64,000 nt of DNA from DASYPQ01 sp041488095. GTDB taxonomy: Bacteria; Planctomycetota; UBA1135; GCA-002686595. The stretch covers positions 1 through 64,000 of the forward strand of contig JBGPOP010000004.1 of NCBI GenBank assembly GCA_041488095.1, given 5' to 3'. Shown here one piece after another: positions 43,189 through 53,902 of this stretch (positions are counted from its first letter, which is position 1; each line of letters starts with the position of its first letter). The notes beneath the pieces were generated by a model, which made no database searches, was not told the DNA's origin, and worked only from the letters and a program-made list of their open reading frames with translations. Made by a program: the position numbers and the translations under genes.

Positions 43189-45222
43189 TCAGCGCGGGGC
43201 GACGTCGCCGAGGATGCGCACCTTCCGGATCGTGTCGCCGACCTCGATCGCGTCGAGCACGTCGAAGCCTTCCCTCAACTCGCCGAACAGGGTGTAGCGC
43301 CCGTCGAGGTGCGGCGTCTCGCGATGCGTGACGAAGATCTGGCAGCCCCCGCTGTCGGGATCGTCGTTGCGCGGCATCCCCAGCGATCCGCGCGAGAACT
43401 TGCGTGGCGTGAATTCGCCGCGCAGCGAAACTCCCCGCCACGTGGTCCCTCCGTTGCCGTCGCCGCGCGGGTCGCCGCCCTGGATCACGAAGTCGGGCAC
43501 GACGCGGTGGAAGGTCAAGCCGTCGTAGAAGCCGCGCCGGGCGAGCGCGAGGAAGTTGAAGACGTGGACCGGCGTCTCGTCGCGCAAGAGCTCGAACACC
43601 AGCGAGCCGCGGTTCGTGACGATCTCGACGCGCGGGTTCGGGCCACCGGCCGGGTAGTCGATGCCGGGGAGCGGGACCCGGCTCGGCCTGTTCTCCGGCA
43701 GCCTCGCGCTCGTGACGCGGGAGCCGGGGAAGCTCTTCGCGAGCAGCGCCTCCGCCTTGCGGCGCACGAAGGGGTCGGAGTGGGAGGTCCCGCGCTCGAG
43801 GATCCCCCGCGCGGTCTCCCCGCCGATCCGCGCCGCCGCGTCGAGGACGTTGGAGGCGATCTCGCCCGAGATGTCGCCTCGGCTCGTGGCCAGGCAGCGG
43901 CCGAGGCGCTCGAGGTCCTCGGGCCCGCCGATCTCCTTCAGCGTCTCGGCCGCGGCCAGGCGCAGTCCGTTGTCGCCGTCCTCGAGCAACGCTGCGATCC
44001 GCGCGCGCGCCTCCGGCGTGGGATGGTCTTTCAGGCCGCGCGCAGCGATGTCGGCGACGCGCAGGATCTTGTCCTTCGAGAGGCGGACGAGCAGAGGCAC
44101 CGCCTTCCCGTCCGGGAGGAGCGCAGCTGCGGTGGCGGCCCCGGCGCGCAGCCTGGGATCCTCGCGGTCCGCGAGGGCCTCGACCTCGCTCGCGACCTCG
44201 TCGCCCTGAAGGCGCACCTGCGAAACGAGCGCAGCTCCGCGGACGTTGGCCGAGACGTCGACTCGCGCACGCTCGAGGAGCGGGCGGACCGCGTCCTTCG
44301 ACGCGGCGAAGTGGCCCAGGGCCTCTGCAACACAGCGGCGGACGTGCGCCGAAGCGTGTTCCATCGCTCGAGACAGCTCGGGGACCGCCTCGGGATCAGG
44401 GTGCTCGCCGAGCGCCAGAGCAGCCTCGCAGACGACGCGCCAATCGGCATCCGAGAGCGCCGCGCGCAGCGCGTCGTCGCTCGACCTCTTGTGCGGGAGG
44501 CTCTTCAGGCCCTGGGCCGCGAAGATCCTGGCGCGGGCATCGGAGCACGAGAGTCCTGCCTCGAACGCCCCGCGGGCCAGCTCGCACTTCCGGCGCGCCA
44601 GGGAGAACAGCGCGCGCCAAGTCTCTCCGGCCCGAGTCGCCTCTCGGGTCAAGTCGAGCAACGCCTCGTCCACCTCGTCCGCATCCGGCGCGTCGGGCTT
44701 CCAGCGGTGGGGTCCGATCGCGGCCTCTGCACGGACGACCTCGGAGGGATCCTCGAGGGCGTTGAGCACCAGGGCGCGCAGACGCCCGTCGTCGATGCGG
44801 CTGGCGGCCTCGACGACGCGTGCGCGCACCGCGGACTCGGCGTCGCTTTGGCGCAAGAGCAGGGCATCCGCCGCGCCGGGGTCGGCGCGCAAGCCCAGGG
44901 CGAACGCCGCCGCGGCGCGTACGCGCGGGGATTCGTCCACGAGAGCGCTGCAGAGGGCTGCCGTGACCGTCGCTCCGCTCCCGGGGAACGGCAGCCGACC
45001 GAGCGCGAAGGCGGCCCGCTCGCGCGTCGGCTCGGAACCGCTGGCGAGCAGGGTCTCGAGCAGCCCGTCTCCGTCGTCCCGCGCATCTTCGTATCGGGCG
45101 ATCGTCTGGACAGGGAATTGCGCGGACCTGTGCGTGCCGCGCAGGCTGCCGCAGGCCCCTGCGAAGAGGAGCAGGACAGCCAGCGCGAGGCGCGGCGGTC
45201 GCAGGGATTCCGAGGCTCTCAC
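43189..45222 (-). CDS. Lipoprotein with HEAT repeats and a cyclophilin-type peptidyl-prolyl isomerase domain
   Basis: A 677-residue fusion. The N-terminus has a lipobox (LFAGAC, Cys 24). Residues of about 60-480 are helical HEAT/PBS-lyase-type repeats (e.g. SPRVRAAAAFALGLRADPGA, DWRVVCEAALALGEHPDPEA, ITDUAL-style pairs of short helices throughout). The C-terminal ~170 residues form a cyclophilin domain: RGSLVFELLRDETPVHVFNF, GLTFHRVVPDFVIQGGDPRG and GGCQIFVTHRETPHLDGRYT. The catalytic Arg of FHRVVPDFVIQGGDP is present. It probably aids folding of envelope proteins, with the HEAT part as the partner-binding surface (inference). The gene starts at GTG 45222, divergent from ribBA. Confidence 0.88.
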   Translation of the reverse strand: MRASESLRPPRLALAVLLLFAGACGSLRGTHRSAQFPVQTIARYEDARDDGDGLLETLLASGSEPTRERAAFALGRLPFPGSGATVTAALCSALVDESPRVRAAAAFALGLRADPGAADALLLRQSDAESAVRARVVEAASRIDDGRLRALVLNALEDPSEVVRAEAAIGPHRWKPDAPDADEVDEALLDLTREATRAGETWRALFSLARRKCELARGAFEAGLSCSDARARIFAAQGLKSLPHKRSSDDALRAALSDADWRVVCEAALALGEHPDPEAVPELSRAMEHASAHVRRCVAEALGHFAASKDAVRPLLERARVDVSANVRGAALVSQVRLQGDEVASEVEALADREDPRLRAGAATAAALLPDGKAVPLLVRLSKDKILRVADIAARGLKDHPTPEARARIAALLEDGDNGLRLAAAETLKEIGGPEDLERLGRCLATSRGDISGEIASNVLDAAARIGGETARGILERGTSHSDPFVRRKAEALLAKSFPGSRVTSARLPENRPSRVPLPGIDYPAGGPNPRVEIVTNRGSLVFELLRDETPVHVFNFLALARRGFYDGLTFHRVVPDFVIQGGDPRGDGNGGTTWRGVSLRGEFTPRKFSRGSLGMPRNDDPDSGGCQIFVTHRETPHLDGRYTLFGELREGFDVLDAIEVGDTIRKVRILGDVAPR

Positions 45223-45293
45223 GAGAGGAATGGCCGGGTCCGGATCGAGCCGATACTATGAGGGGTCGCCGCACCCCCGGCCAGAGCCCTTCC

Positions 45294-46559
<1,266 letters not shown>

Positions 46560-46605
46560 ACCCCCGCCCGAAGGCGTCCGAGTGCCCCGCTTGGAAGCCA
46601 CCTTG

Positions 46606-47187
46606 ATGGAGCCGGCGCAAGCCGAGGACGAAAACCTCGTGCAGGAGACCCTGGCGGGGGGCCAGACCTCCTTCCAGCTCCTGGTCGAACGCTACCAGGA
46701 CCGGATCTTCGCTCTCGCGCGGCACTACACGCGCAACCCGGTCGAGGTGGAGGATCTCGTCCAGGACACCTTCCTCAAGGCTTTCAGCCACCTCGACACT
46801 TTCCAGGGCCAGTCCTCCTTCTTCACCTGGCTCTACCGCATCGCGGTCAACACGATCCTCGACGGGATGAAGCGCCGCGGCCGCTCGCCGGTCCGGGCGG
46901 TCGAGGATCCCGAGGCGCTCGCGACCCCGGGACCGACGCGGATGTCCGGCCCGAGCGCCGACATGGAACGCGAGGAGATCGCACGGATCACGCACGCCGT
47001 GCTGGCCGAGCTTCCGGAAATCTTCCGCGCCGTGCTGGTCATGCGCGAGTTCGAGGAGCTTTCCTATCAGCAGATGGCGGACGTGCTGCAGATCTCGATC
47101 GGGACGGTCGAGTCCCGGCTCTTCCGCGCGCGCGCGAAGTTCAAGGACAAGCTGCTCCAGAGGCACCCGGAGTTCGGGCAGGAGTGA
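46606..47187 (+). CDS. ECF sigma factor (RpoE-like)
   Basis: A 193-residue sigma factor with region 2 (SFQLLVERYQDRIFALARHY, VEVEDLVQDTFLKAFSHL, SSFFTWLYRIAVNTILDGMK) and region 4 (LPEIFRAVLVMREFEELSYQ, VLQISIGTVESRLFRARAKF). ATG 46606 matches the family N-terminus. An in-frame ATG 46543 lies before the ribBA stop and would add 21 residues; GTG 46582 is a third option. The following genes encode a zinc-type anti-sigma protein and a small anchored protein, so a transmembrane control circuit is likely. Confidence 0.92.
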   Translation: MEPAQAEDENLVQETLAGGQTSFQLLVERYQDRIFALARHYTRNPVEVEDLVQDTFLKAFSHLDTFQGQSSFFTWLYRIAVNTILDGMKRRGRSPVRAVEDPEALATPGPTRMSGPSADMEREEIARITHAVLAELPEIFRAVLVMREFEELSYQQMADVLQISIGTVESRLFRARAKFKDKLLQRHPEFGQE

Positions 47188-47198
47188 GGAGCGCGAAC

Positions 47199-47738
47199 AT
47201 GGAATGCAACCAGGCCCGACCGCTGATCCCGAGCTACCTCGACGGTGAGCTGTCCGAGGCGCGCGCCGCCCCGTTGCGGCGGCACCTGCTCGATTGCCAG
47301 CCTTGCCGCGCGGGGGCGCAGGGCGAGAAGAACCTCAAGCGCTGGTTCGCCGCGGGCGTCCCGGTCGAGGTGCCCAAGGGTTTCGCCGCGCGAGTCGCGC
47401 GCCGCGCCTTCGCGGGAGACACCGGTGAAGCCGTGGTCGAGATCGTTCCGGCCGTCGGCGCCGCTCTCGGCGCGAGGCCCCTCCCCGTCCGGGGGGAGGA
47501 CCGCCTCTTGCGTTTCGTGCTCCAGGCCACCGCCGCCGCCGCGCTCGTCGTGATCGCGCTCTCGGTCGCGCTGCGCAGCCTCAGCCTGCCCTCCGGGACG
47601 AGCCTGCAAGCCGCGGACAGCCGGAACGAGATCAGCGTCGACCGGGCGCTCGAGCGCCTCGACCAGCTGAACCGGCAGGAGGCGCGAGGAGACCGCACCC
47701 ATCCCGAGACAACCCCGGTGAAGGGTCGCAGGCCGTGA
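47199..47738 (+). CDS. Zinc-finger anti-sigma factor, single-pass membrane protein
   Basis: A 179-residue protein. The N-terminal anti-sigma zinc module has Cys in MECNQARPLIPSYLDGELS and the H-x3-C-x2-C signature in RRHLLDCQPCRAG. A membrane segment (about 110-128, VLQATAAAALVVIALSVAL) separates a short outside tail. It should sequester the sigma factor encoded just before it until a signal acts on the tail. ATG 47199 has GAGGAG about 8 nt upstream; an alternative GTG (47184) overlaps the sigma stop. Confidence 0.9.
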   Translation: MECNQARPLIPSYLDGELSEARAAPLRRHLLDCQPCRAGAQGEKNLKRWFAAGVPVEVPKGFAARVARRAFAGDTGEAVVEIVPAVGAALGARPLPVRGEDRLLRFVLQATAAAALVVIALSVALRSLSLPSGTSLQAADSRNEISVDRALERLDQLNRQEARGDRTHPETTPVKGRRP

Positions 47739-48121
47739 GCAGCCTGCGATTGTGGATCGTCCTTCTGGCTTTGGTGAGCTTCGCTGCCGGTGCCGCAGCG
47801 GGAGCGCTCGCGTCCGCCGCGACCTTCCGGCCCGCGCCCGAGCGTGGACCCTTCGCCCAGTACGAGCGCGACCTGGTGCGGACCTTCGACCTCTCGCCCG
47901 AGCGGACAGGACTCCTGCACGCGCTGCTCGCGGGCTACCAGCACGAGATCGACCGGATCAAGTCCGGTCGCATGGCCGAGACCCTGTCCGCGATGGAGCC
48001 CGAGCTCGCCGCCCGCGGGCGGTGGTACAAGGAGCAGATCCGGGATAAGGTCTTGCCCCCCAGCCGGCGGGCCGATTTCGACGGCCCGGCCTTCGTCTCG
48101 AGCTGGATCCCGGCGCGCTAG
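47735..48121 (+). CDS. Small anchored protein of the sigma/anti-sigma operon
   Basis: A 128-residue protein with an N-terminal membrane anchor (LWIVLLALVSFAAGAAAGAL) and a helical outside domain (YERDLVRTFDLSPERTGLLH, ALLAGYQHEIDRIKSGRMAE, ending RWYKEQIRDKVLPPSRR). The size and topology recall Spy/CpxP-like or heavy-metal-resistance sensors that act with ECF systems, but no motif proves it. GTG 47735 overlaps the anti-sigma stop (GTGA). Confidence 0.75.
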   Translation: MSSLRLWIVLLALVSFAAGAAAGALASAATFRPAPERGPFAQYERDLVRTFDLSPERTGLLHALLAGYQHEIDRIKSGRMAETLSAMEPELAARGRWYKEQIRDKVLPPSRRADFDGPAFVSSWIPAR

Positions 48122-48130
48122 CAGCTTTCC

Positions 48131-49873
48131 ATGGCCCGTTCCTGCGGACTTCGCGTCGGCCCCCGCCGTTTCGAGCTGGTCGTGCTCGAGGGGAGCCCGA
48201 AGAAGAGCCGGATCGCGGCCTGGGCGGTCGGCGATCTGCCGCGTCCGGCGGCTGAGCCCGTGGCCGAGGGCGGCGATCCCACGGCGGAAGCCTCCGCGGT
48301 CCTTCAGCGCGCGGTCAAGGAGCACTCGATCCCGACGGACAATGTCGGTCTCGCCATCGACACGGGGCTCGCCGCCTTCCGCAATCTCAAGATGCCCTTC
48401 GCCGACAAGGCGAAGATCGAGCAGGTCCTCAAGTTCGAGGTCGAGAGCCTCCTCCCTCAATGGAGCATCGACGACGTCGTCGTCGACTTTCATACGCTCG
48501 AAGCGACCAACGACTCGAGCGAGCTGCTGATCACCGCCGTGCGCAAGGCGGACTTGCGCCGGATCCTCGACGTGTGCGGGAAGGCCGGGGTCGAACCGCA
48601 GGAGGCCGAGATCGAGGCGACCGCGATGGTCAACGCCGCGCTCGCCTCCGGGATCTGCAAGGTCGACAACGCGCAGATCCTCGCGCACGTCGGCGAGCTC
48701 TCGACTTCCGTCGTCATCATGGACGGGGCCAAGGTGCGCGAGATGCGCGCGATCCACCTGGGCGCGTTCAGCCACGAGCTCCCGGCAACCCAGGTCGCGG
48801 CCGAGGGCGACTCCCCCGCGGCCGCTCCCGCCGAAGGCGCGGAGCCGGAGCCGGAGGCTCCCGTCGCCGCCACCGACCCGGCCGAGGCGGAACGGCGGCT
48901 CGAGCAGGCGATCCGCCGCATCCGGCGCGAGCTGGGACGCTCCGTGTCGGCCGCGCGCACGCTTCACCCGATCGAGGCCATCTACGTCTGCGGCCTGGAC
49001 GTTCCCGGCCTCGTCGACGGTCAGGTGCTCGACGTTCCCGTGCGCGCCCTCGACGTGTTCGGTCCCGAGGGCGGCCAGCCGGAAAAGGGAGCCGGCGAGC
49101 TGGTCGTCGCCTACGGCGCGGCGCTTCGACAGATGGGCGGGGGCGAACTGCGTCCCTCCCTGCGCCGGGAAGAGCTGCGCTACACCGGCGCGTTCGAGCG
49201 CCTGGAGCTTCCGCTCGCGGTGGTCTCGCTCCTGCTCGTCACTCTGCTGGGCGTGTGGAACATTTTCCTCTTCAAGGACATGACCTTCGTCGATGCGAAG
49301 CTCGGCGTATGGCGCGACCAGACCAAGGCCTTCCTGATCGGGGACATCAAGAAGGGCCGGGCCGGGGTCCTCAAGAGCCCCTCGGAAGATCTCAAACGCT
49401 ACCTCGCGAACCTGGACGCGGACGCGAACAGGACGAAATTCGAGCAGCTCCAGCACGTGCGAGGGCTCTTGCAAGGCGAGGTCAAGAAGCTCGAGAAGGA
49501 CCTCGGTCAGGACACCGAGATCACGCAGCCGCAGTCGGCGCTCACGGCGCTGACGCTCGTGCTCGACGTGCTCGAGAAGCAGGGGAGCGCGACCGCGCGC
49601 CCCTCGCTGCGCAAGGTGACCTCGGTCTACCAGCGCGCGCGGTCCAACAAGGCCGACAACGTCAAGGTCACGTTCGACGTCACGTTCTTCGCCGACAGCC
49701 CTGCGCTGGCGACGAACTACTACGAGGCCTTCGTCCGCGAGCTGCGCAGCCGGCCGTGGTTCGTGAGCTTCGAGGAGCGACCGAACCAGGCGCTCGACGA
49801 CAGCAAGGGCATCTCCCTCATCGGCATCGGCGTCACCGTCGACGTCACGAAGGCCCCGGCGGCACCTCAATGA
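48131..49873 (+). CDS. PilM-PilN fusion protein (type IV pilus / type II secretion inner-membrane platform)
   Basis: A 580-residue protein. The first ~330 residues are an actin-like PilM/GspL-type ATPase-fold domain (GLAIDTGLAAFRNLKMPFAD, KIEQVLKFEVESLLPQWSID, LAHVGELSTSVVIMDGAKV), interrupted by an acidic Ala/Pro/Glu insert (about 235-260). A membrane segment (about 362-382, LAVVSLLLVTLLGVWNIFLF) and a periplasmic PilN-like part follow. In most bacteria PilM and PilN are separate and interact; here they are one chain, as in GspL. The next gene is PilO-like, and its ATG overlaps this stop. No pilin or secretin gene is present in the window. Confidence 0.82.
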   Translation: MARSCGLRVGPRRFELVVLEGSPKKSRIAAWAVGDLPRPAAEPVAEGGDPTAEASAVLQRAVKEHSIPTDNVGLAIDTGLAAFRNLKMPFADKAKIEQVLKFEVESLLPQWSIDDVVVDFHTLEATNDSSELLITAVRKADLRRILDVCGKAGVEPQEAEIEATAMVNAALASGICKVDNAQILAHVGELSTSVVIMDGAKVREMRAIHLGAFSHELPATQVAAEGDSPAAAPAEGAEPEPEAPVAATDPAEAERRLEQAIRRIRRELGRSVSAARTLHPIEAIYVCGLDVPGLVDGQVLDVPVRALDVFGPEGGQPEKGAGELVVAYGAALRQMGGGELRPSLRREELRYTGAFERLELPLAVVSLLLVTLLGVWNIFLFKDMTFVDAKLGVWRDQTKAFLIGDIKKGRAGVLKSPSEDLKRYLANLDADANRTKFEQLQHVRGLLQGEVKKLEKDLGQDTEITQPQSALTALTLVLDVLEKQGSATARPSLRKVTSVYQRARSNKADNVKVTFDVTFFADSPALATNYYEAFVRELRSRPWFVSFEERPNQALDDSKGISLIGIGVTVDVTKAPAAPQ

Positions 49874-50418
49874 GAGCCTTCTTCAAGTCGCTGAACCTGC
49901 CGCGGGCGATGATCCTGCTCTCGCTGCTCGGTTCCGCCGTGCTCCTGTGGATGGGCTGGCGTAACGGAGCCCAGTTCTCCGAGCTGAACCGGAACCTCCA
50001 GGTGGACATGCCCAAGCTGGCCCAGCAGGTCGTCGAAGTGGCGCGCAGCCACTCGCGGCTCTCCGAAAATCTCAAGGGCGAGAACCTGCAGGGCGAGGCC
50101 GACCTGCAGTCCTTCATCTACAAGGTGGCGGGGATGGACCGTGTCGAGGTAGGCAACCTCGACCAGAATCCCACGAACGATCCCTTCGCGAAGGGCGTGA
50201 TCGACAAGAAGATCCTGATCCGACCCGACAACCGCGAGCGCACCTTCCATCGCACGACGATCGCCAACTTCCTCTACACGCTCGAGCAGCAGAGCCGACG
50301 CGTGAAGGTCACCGTGATCAAGATCGAGGCGGCGGACAAGCGTCTCAAGCCCCACGAGATCCCCGAGGATCTGTGGACCTTCGAGGCCGAGCTGACGTCG
50401 CGCCAGCGCGCCGAGTAA
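49870..50418 (+). CDS. PilO-like inner-membrane assembly protein
   Basis: A 182-residue protein with one N-terminal membrane segment (AMILLSLLGSAVLLWMGW), a coiled-coil stretch (QFSELNRNLQVDMPKLAQQV) and a C-terminal ferredoxin-like part (TIANFLYTLEQQSRRVKVTV, then IKIEAADKR). It fits PilO/GspM, partner of PilN. The call relies on topology and position behind the PilM-PilN fusion. ATG 49870 overlaps the preceding stop (ATGA); carB converges 22 nt downstream. Confidence 0.75.
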   Translation: MRAFFKSLNLPRAMILLSLLGSAVLLWMGWRNGAQFSELNRNLQVDMPKLAQQVVEVARSHSRLSENLKGENLQGEADLQSFIYKVAGMDRVEVGNLDQNPTNDPFAKGVIDKKILIRPDNRERTFHRTTIANFLYTLEQQSRRVKVTVIKIEAADKRLKPHEIPEDLWTFEAELTSRQRAE

Positions 50419-50440
50419 GGAAGAGGATCCCGCATTCCGC

Positions 50441-53400
50441 TCAGGCGCGGCGGATCCCCGCGGCCGTCATCGCCCCGCGGAACGACAGGTGCTCCTGCAG
50501 GGAGCTCACCTCGTAGTCGCCGCGGTGCATCGCGGCCAGCGCGCTGATCACGGCCGAGATGCCGGCCCGCGTCGTGATGCAGCCGATGCCCGCGGTCACC
50601 GCCGCGGCACGGATCGAGCTGTCGTCGACGCGTTGCTGCTTGCCGTAGGGCGTGTTCAGGATCAGGTCGATCTCGCGGTTCTTGATCATGTCCACGATGT
50701 GCGGGCGACCCTCGTGGACCTTGTTGACCCGCGAGACGGCGATCCCGTTCGACTTGAGGGCGCGCCAGGTGCCGTCCGTGGCGAAGATCTCGTAGCCCAG
50801 GGACGCCAGCATGCGCGCCTCGGGGATGATCGCGCGCTTGTCGCTGTTCTTGACCGAGACGAACACCCGGCCCGACTTCGGCAGCTTCAGGCCCGCAGCC
50901 TGATAAGCCTTGACGAAGGCGCGTCCGAGGTCGGCGTCGATGCCCATCACCTCTCCGGTCGAGCGCATCTCGGGGCCCAGGAGGATGTCGACGCCCGGAA
51001 ACTTGCTGAACGGGAACACCGGCACCTTGACCGAGAAATAGGGCGGAAGGATCTCCTCGGTGAACGAGAGCTCCTCGAGCGTCATCCCGCACATCACCTT
51101 GGCGGCGAGCTTGGCGAGCGGCACGCCGATCGCCTTGCTGACGAAGGGCACGGTGCGCGACGCGCGCGGGTTGACCTCGAGCACGTACACGCGATCGTCC
51201 TTGACCGCGAACTGCACGTTCATCAGGCCGACCACCTCGAGCTCCTTCGCCAGGGCCTTCGTCGCGCGGCGGATCTCGTCCTGGGTCCCGGGCGCGAGTG
51301 TGTGCGCGGGCAGCACGCAGGTCGAGTCGCCGGAGTGGATCCCGGCCTCCTCGATGTGCTCCATCACGCCGCCGATGACCACGATCCGCCCGTCGGAGAT
51401 CGCGTCGACGTCGACCTCGATCGCCTCCTCGAGGAACTTGTCCACCAGGATCGGACGGCCGGGGGAGGCCTGGACGGCGGTCTCCATGTAGCGGTCGAGC
51501 GATTCGTCGTCGTAGACGATCTCCATGGCGCGCCCGCCCAGCACGTAGCTCGGACGGACGAGCACGGGATAGCCGATCCTGCGCGCGATCTCGAAGGCCT
51601 GGGCCGCATCGGACGCCATCCCGCTCTCGGGCTGGTTCAGGCCGAGCTTCTTGATGCACTGGTTGAACAGGTTGCGGTCCTCGGCGCGGTCGATCGACTC
51701 GACCGACGTGCCGATCAGCGGGGCTCCGGCCTTCTTCAGGCCCGCGGCGAGGTTCAAAGGGGTCTGCCCTCCGAACTGCACGATGATCCCCTCGGGCTCG
51801 ATCGCCTTGACGATATTCATCACGTCCTCGTGCGTGAGCGGCTCGAAGAACAGGTCGTCGGAGGTGTCGTAGTCGGTCGAGACGGTCTCCGGGTTCGAGT
51901 TCACCATGACCGCCTCGCAGCCGATCTCGCGCGCAGCGAAGGCCGCGTGGACGCAGCAGTAGTCGAACTCGATCCCCTGTCCGATGCGGTTGGGCCCGCC
52001 GCCGAGGATCACGATCTTGCGCTTCTTCGAAGGCCTCAGCTCGTCCTCGTCCTCCCAGCTCGAATAGTAGTAGGGCGTCGCCGCCTCGAACTCGGCCGCG
52101 CACGTGTCGACGAGCTTGTAGACGGCCTTGATCCCGAACTCCTCGCGCAGCACCTCGACATCCCTCTCGGTCGCGCCGGTCGCCAGCGCGATCTGGCGGT
52201 CGCTGTAGCCGAGCTTCTTGGCCTCGGACAAGAGCTCCCGCGTCAGAACCGCGCCGGACAGCTCCTGCTCGAATTCGACCAGCTCGCGGATGTTCTCGAG
52301 GAACCAGGGGTCGATCTTCGTGGCCTCGTGGATGTCGGCGGTGCTCCACCCGGCGCGGTAGGCCACGCGGATCGCGAGCACACGATTCTCGTTCGGCACC
52401 CGCAAGGCGCGCGTCAGCGCGGCTTCGTCCTCCGCCAGGATCTCGGCCGGGTCGCTCGGGTCGAGGCCGAGGCCGGGGCGGCCCGTCTCGAGCCCGCGCA
52501 GAGCCTTCTGCAGGGACTCCTTGAACGTGCGTCCGATCGCCATCGTCTCGCCGACGCTCTTCATCTGCGTGGTGAGCGTGCGGTCGGCGCCGCGGAACTT
52601 CTCGAAGGCGAATCGCGGCACCTTGACCACGCAGTAGTCGATCGTGGGCTCGAAGCAGGCCGGCGTCTGCTGGGTGATGTCGTTCTTCAGCTCGTCCAGC
52701 GTGTAGCCGACCGCGAGCTTGGCCGCGAACTTGGCGATGGGGAATCCGGTGGCCTTCGAGGCCAGCGCCGAGGAGCGCGACACGCGCGGGTTCATCTCGA
52801 TGACGATCATGCGCCCGGTCTTCGGGTCGATCGCGAACTGCACGTTCGACCCGCCGCATTCGATCCCGATCTCGCGCATGATGCGGATCGAGGCGTTGCG
52901 CATGTTCTGGTATTCGCGGTCGGTCAGCGTCTGGGCCGGCGCGACCGTGATCGAGTCGCCCGTGTGCACGCCCATCGGGTCGAAGTTCTCGATCGAGCAG
53001 ATGATGACGACGTTGTCGGCCTTGTCGCGCATCACCTCCATCTCGAATTCCTTCCAGCCGATCAGGCTCTCCTCGACGAGCACCTCGCTGTTCATCGAGG
53101 CCAAGAGCCCGCGCGCCACGATCTCCTCGAACTCGTCGACGTTGTACGCAATCCCGCCACCCGTGCCGCCCAGGGTGAACCCCGGCCGGATGACGCACGG
53201 GAGCCCGATCTCGGCCAGCACGCGCCGCGCGTCCTCCATCGAGTGGGCGATGCCGGAGCGCGCGCACTCGAGGCCGCAGCTCGCCATCGCGCTGCGGAAG
53301 AGGTCGCGGTCCTCGGCCTTGCGGATGACCTCCGCGCGCGCGCCGATCATCTCGACGCCCAAGCGGTCGAGCACGCCGGCGTCGTAGAGCCCCATCGCCG

Positions 53401-53692
53401 TGTTGAGGCCGGTCTGACCGCCGAGCGTCGGCAGGAGCGCGTCGGGGCGCTCCTTCTCGAGGATCTTGGTCACCGCCTCGACCGTGATCGGCTCGATGTA
53501 GGTCGCGTCGGCCGTCTCCGGATCGGTCATGATCGTGGCCGGGTTCGAGTTGACCAGCACGACCCGGTAGCCCTCCTCGCGCAGGGCCTTGCAGGCCTGC
53601 GTGCCGGAGTAGTCGAATTCGCAGGCTTGGCCGATCACGATCGGCCCGCTCCCGATGATCAGGATGGACTTCAGATCGTCGCGACGGGGCAT
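50441..53692 (-). CDS. carB: Carbamoyl-phosphate synthase large subunit
   Basis: Makes carbamoyl phosphate for pyrimidine and arginine synthesis with the CarA glutaminase, which is not in the window. The 1083 residues contain two homologous ATP-grasp halves: the first begins SILIIGSGPIVIGQACEFDY with RPGFTLGGTGGGIAYNVDEF; the second begins KIVILGGGPNRIGQGIEFDY with LVRPSYVLGGRAMEIVYDDE. An oligomerisation linker lies around residues 400-550 and a C-terminal MGS-like allosteric domain at about 935-1070 (RVFVSVKNSDKRAIIPEARM). ATG 53692 directly precedes the first domain. It is divergent from the second UGA-containing thioredoxin gene. Confidence 0.97.
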   Translation of the reverse strand: MPRRDDLKSILIIGSGPIVIGQACEFDYSGTQACKALREEGYRVVLVNSNPATIMTDPETADATYIEPITVEAVTKILEKERPDALLPTLGGQTGLNTAMGLYDAGVLDRLGVEMIGARAEVIRKAEDRDLFRSAMASCGLECARSGIAHSMEDARRVLAEIGLPCVIRPGFTLGGTGGGIAYNVDEFEEIVARGLLASMNSEVLVEESLIGWKEFEMEVMRDKADNVVIICSIENFDPMGVHTGDSITVAPAQTLTDREYQNMRNASIRIMREIGIECGGSNVQFAIDPKTGRMIVIEMNPRVSRSSALASKATGFPIAKFAAKLAVGYTLDELKNDITQQTPACFEPTIDYCVVKVPRFAFEKFRGADRTLTTQMKSVGETMAIGRTFKESLQKALRGLETGRPGLGLDPSDPAEILAEDEAALTRALRVPNENRVLAIRVAYRAGWSTADIHEATKIDPWFLENIRELVEFEQELSGAVLTRELLSEAKKLGYSDRQIALATGATERDVEVLREEFGIKAVYKLVDTCAAEFEAATPYYYSSWEDEDELRPSKKRKIVILGGGPNRIGQGIEFDYCCVHAAFAAREIGCEAVMVNSNPETVSTDYDTSDDLFFEPLTHEDVMNIVKAIEPEGIIVQFGGQTPLNLAAGLKKAGAPLIGTSVESIDRAEDRNLFNQCIKKLGLNQPESGMASDAAQAFEIARRIGYPVLVRPSYVLGGRAMEIVYDDESLDRYMETAVQASPGRPILVDKFLEEAIEVDVDAISDGRIVVIGGVMEHIEEAGIHSGDSTCVLPAHTLAPGTQDEIRRATKALAKELEVVGLMNVQFAVKDDRVYVLEVNPRASRTVPFVSKAIGVPLAKLAAKVMCGMTLEELSFTEEILPPYFSVKVPVFPFSKFPGVDILLGPEMRSTGEVMGIDADLGRAFVKAYQAAGLKLPKSGRVFVSVKNSDKRAIIPEARMLASLGYEIFATDGTWRALKSNGIAVSRVNKVHEGRPHIVDMIKNREIDLILNTPYGKQQRVDDSSIRAAAVTAGIGCITTRAGISAVISALAAMHRGDYEVSSLQEHLSFRGAMTAAGIRRA

Positions 53693-53845
53693 CGAGGGGG
53701 GCGCGGCGAGGCGCTCTAACGGCGGCGTGCCTCCCCGGCCGGGGGCTCCAGCGGCGGCGAAGGCGCAGGATTGAACCAAACCGGGGTGCGGCTGTCGACC
53801 CGGTCCCGCTCGCGCGGGAGCGCCTCGCGCACCCCGCGCGGCACC

Positions 53846-53902
53846 TGCTATGCTCTTCCAAGAGGAAGGCACCTCGTCCCGGGTCCTTCCGGAGGATCGA
53901 CC
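53846..53902 (+). promoter_or_regulatory. Extended -10 promoter and ribosome site of the TlpA-like gene
   Basis: TGCTATGCT (53846-53854) is an extended -10 element. GGAGG (53891-53895) lies 7 nt before ATG 53903, one of the clearest ribosome sites in the window. Confidence 0.55.

Noticed and set aside
45223..45293. Possible FMN riboswitch before ribBA
   Set aside because: The gap is only 71 nt and the conserved RFN-element segments are absent.
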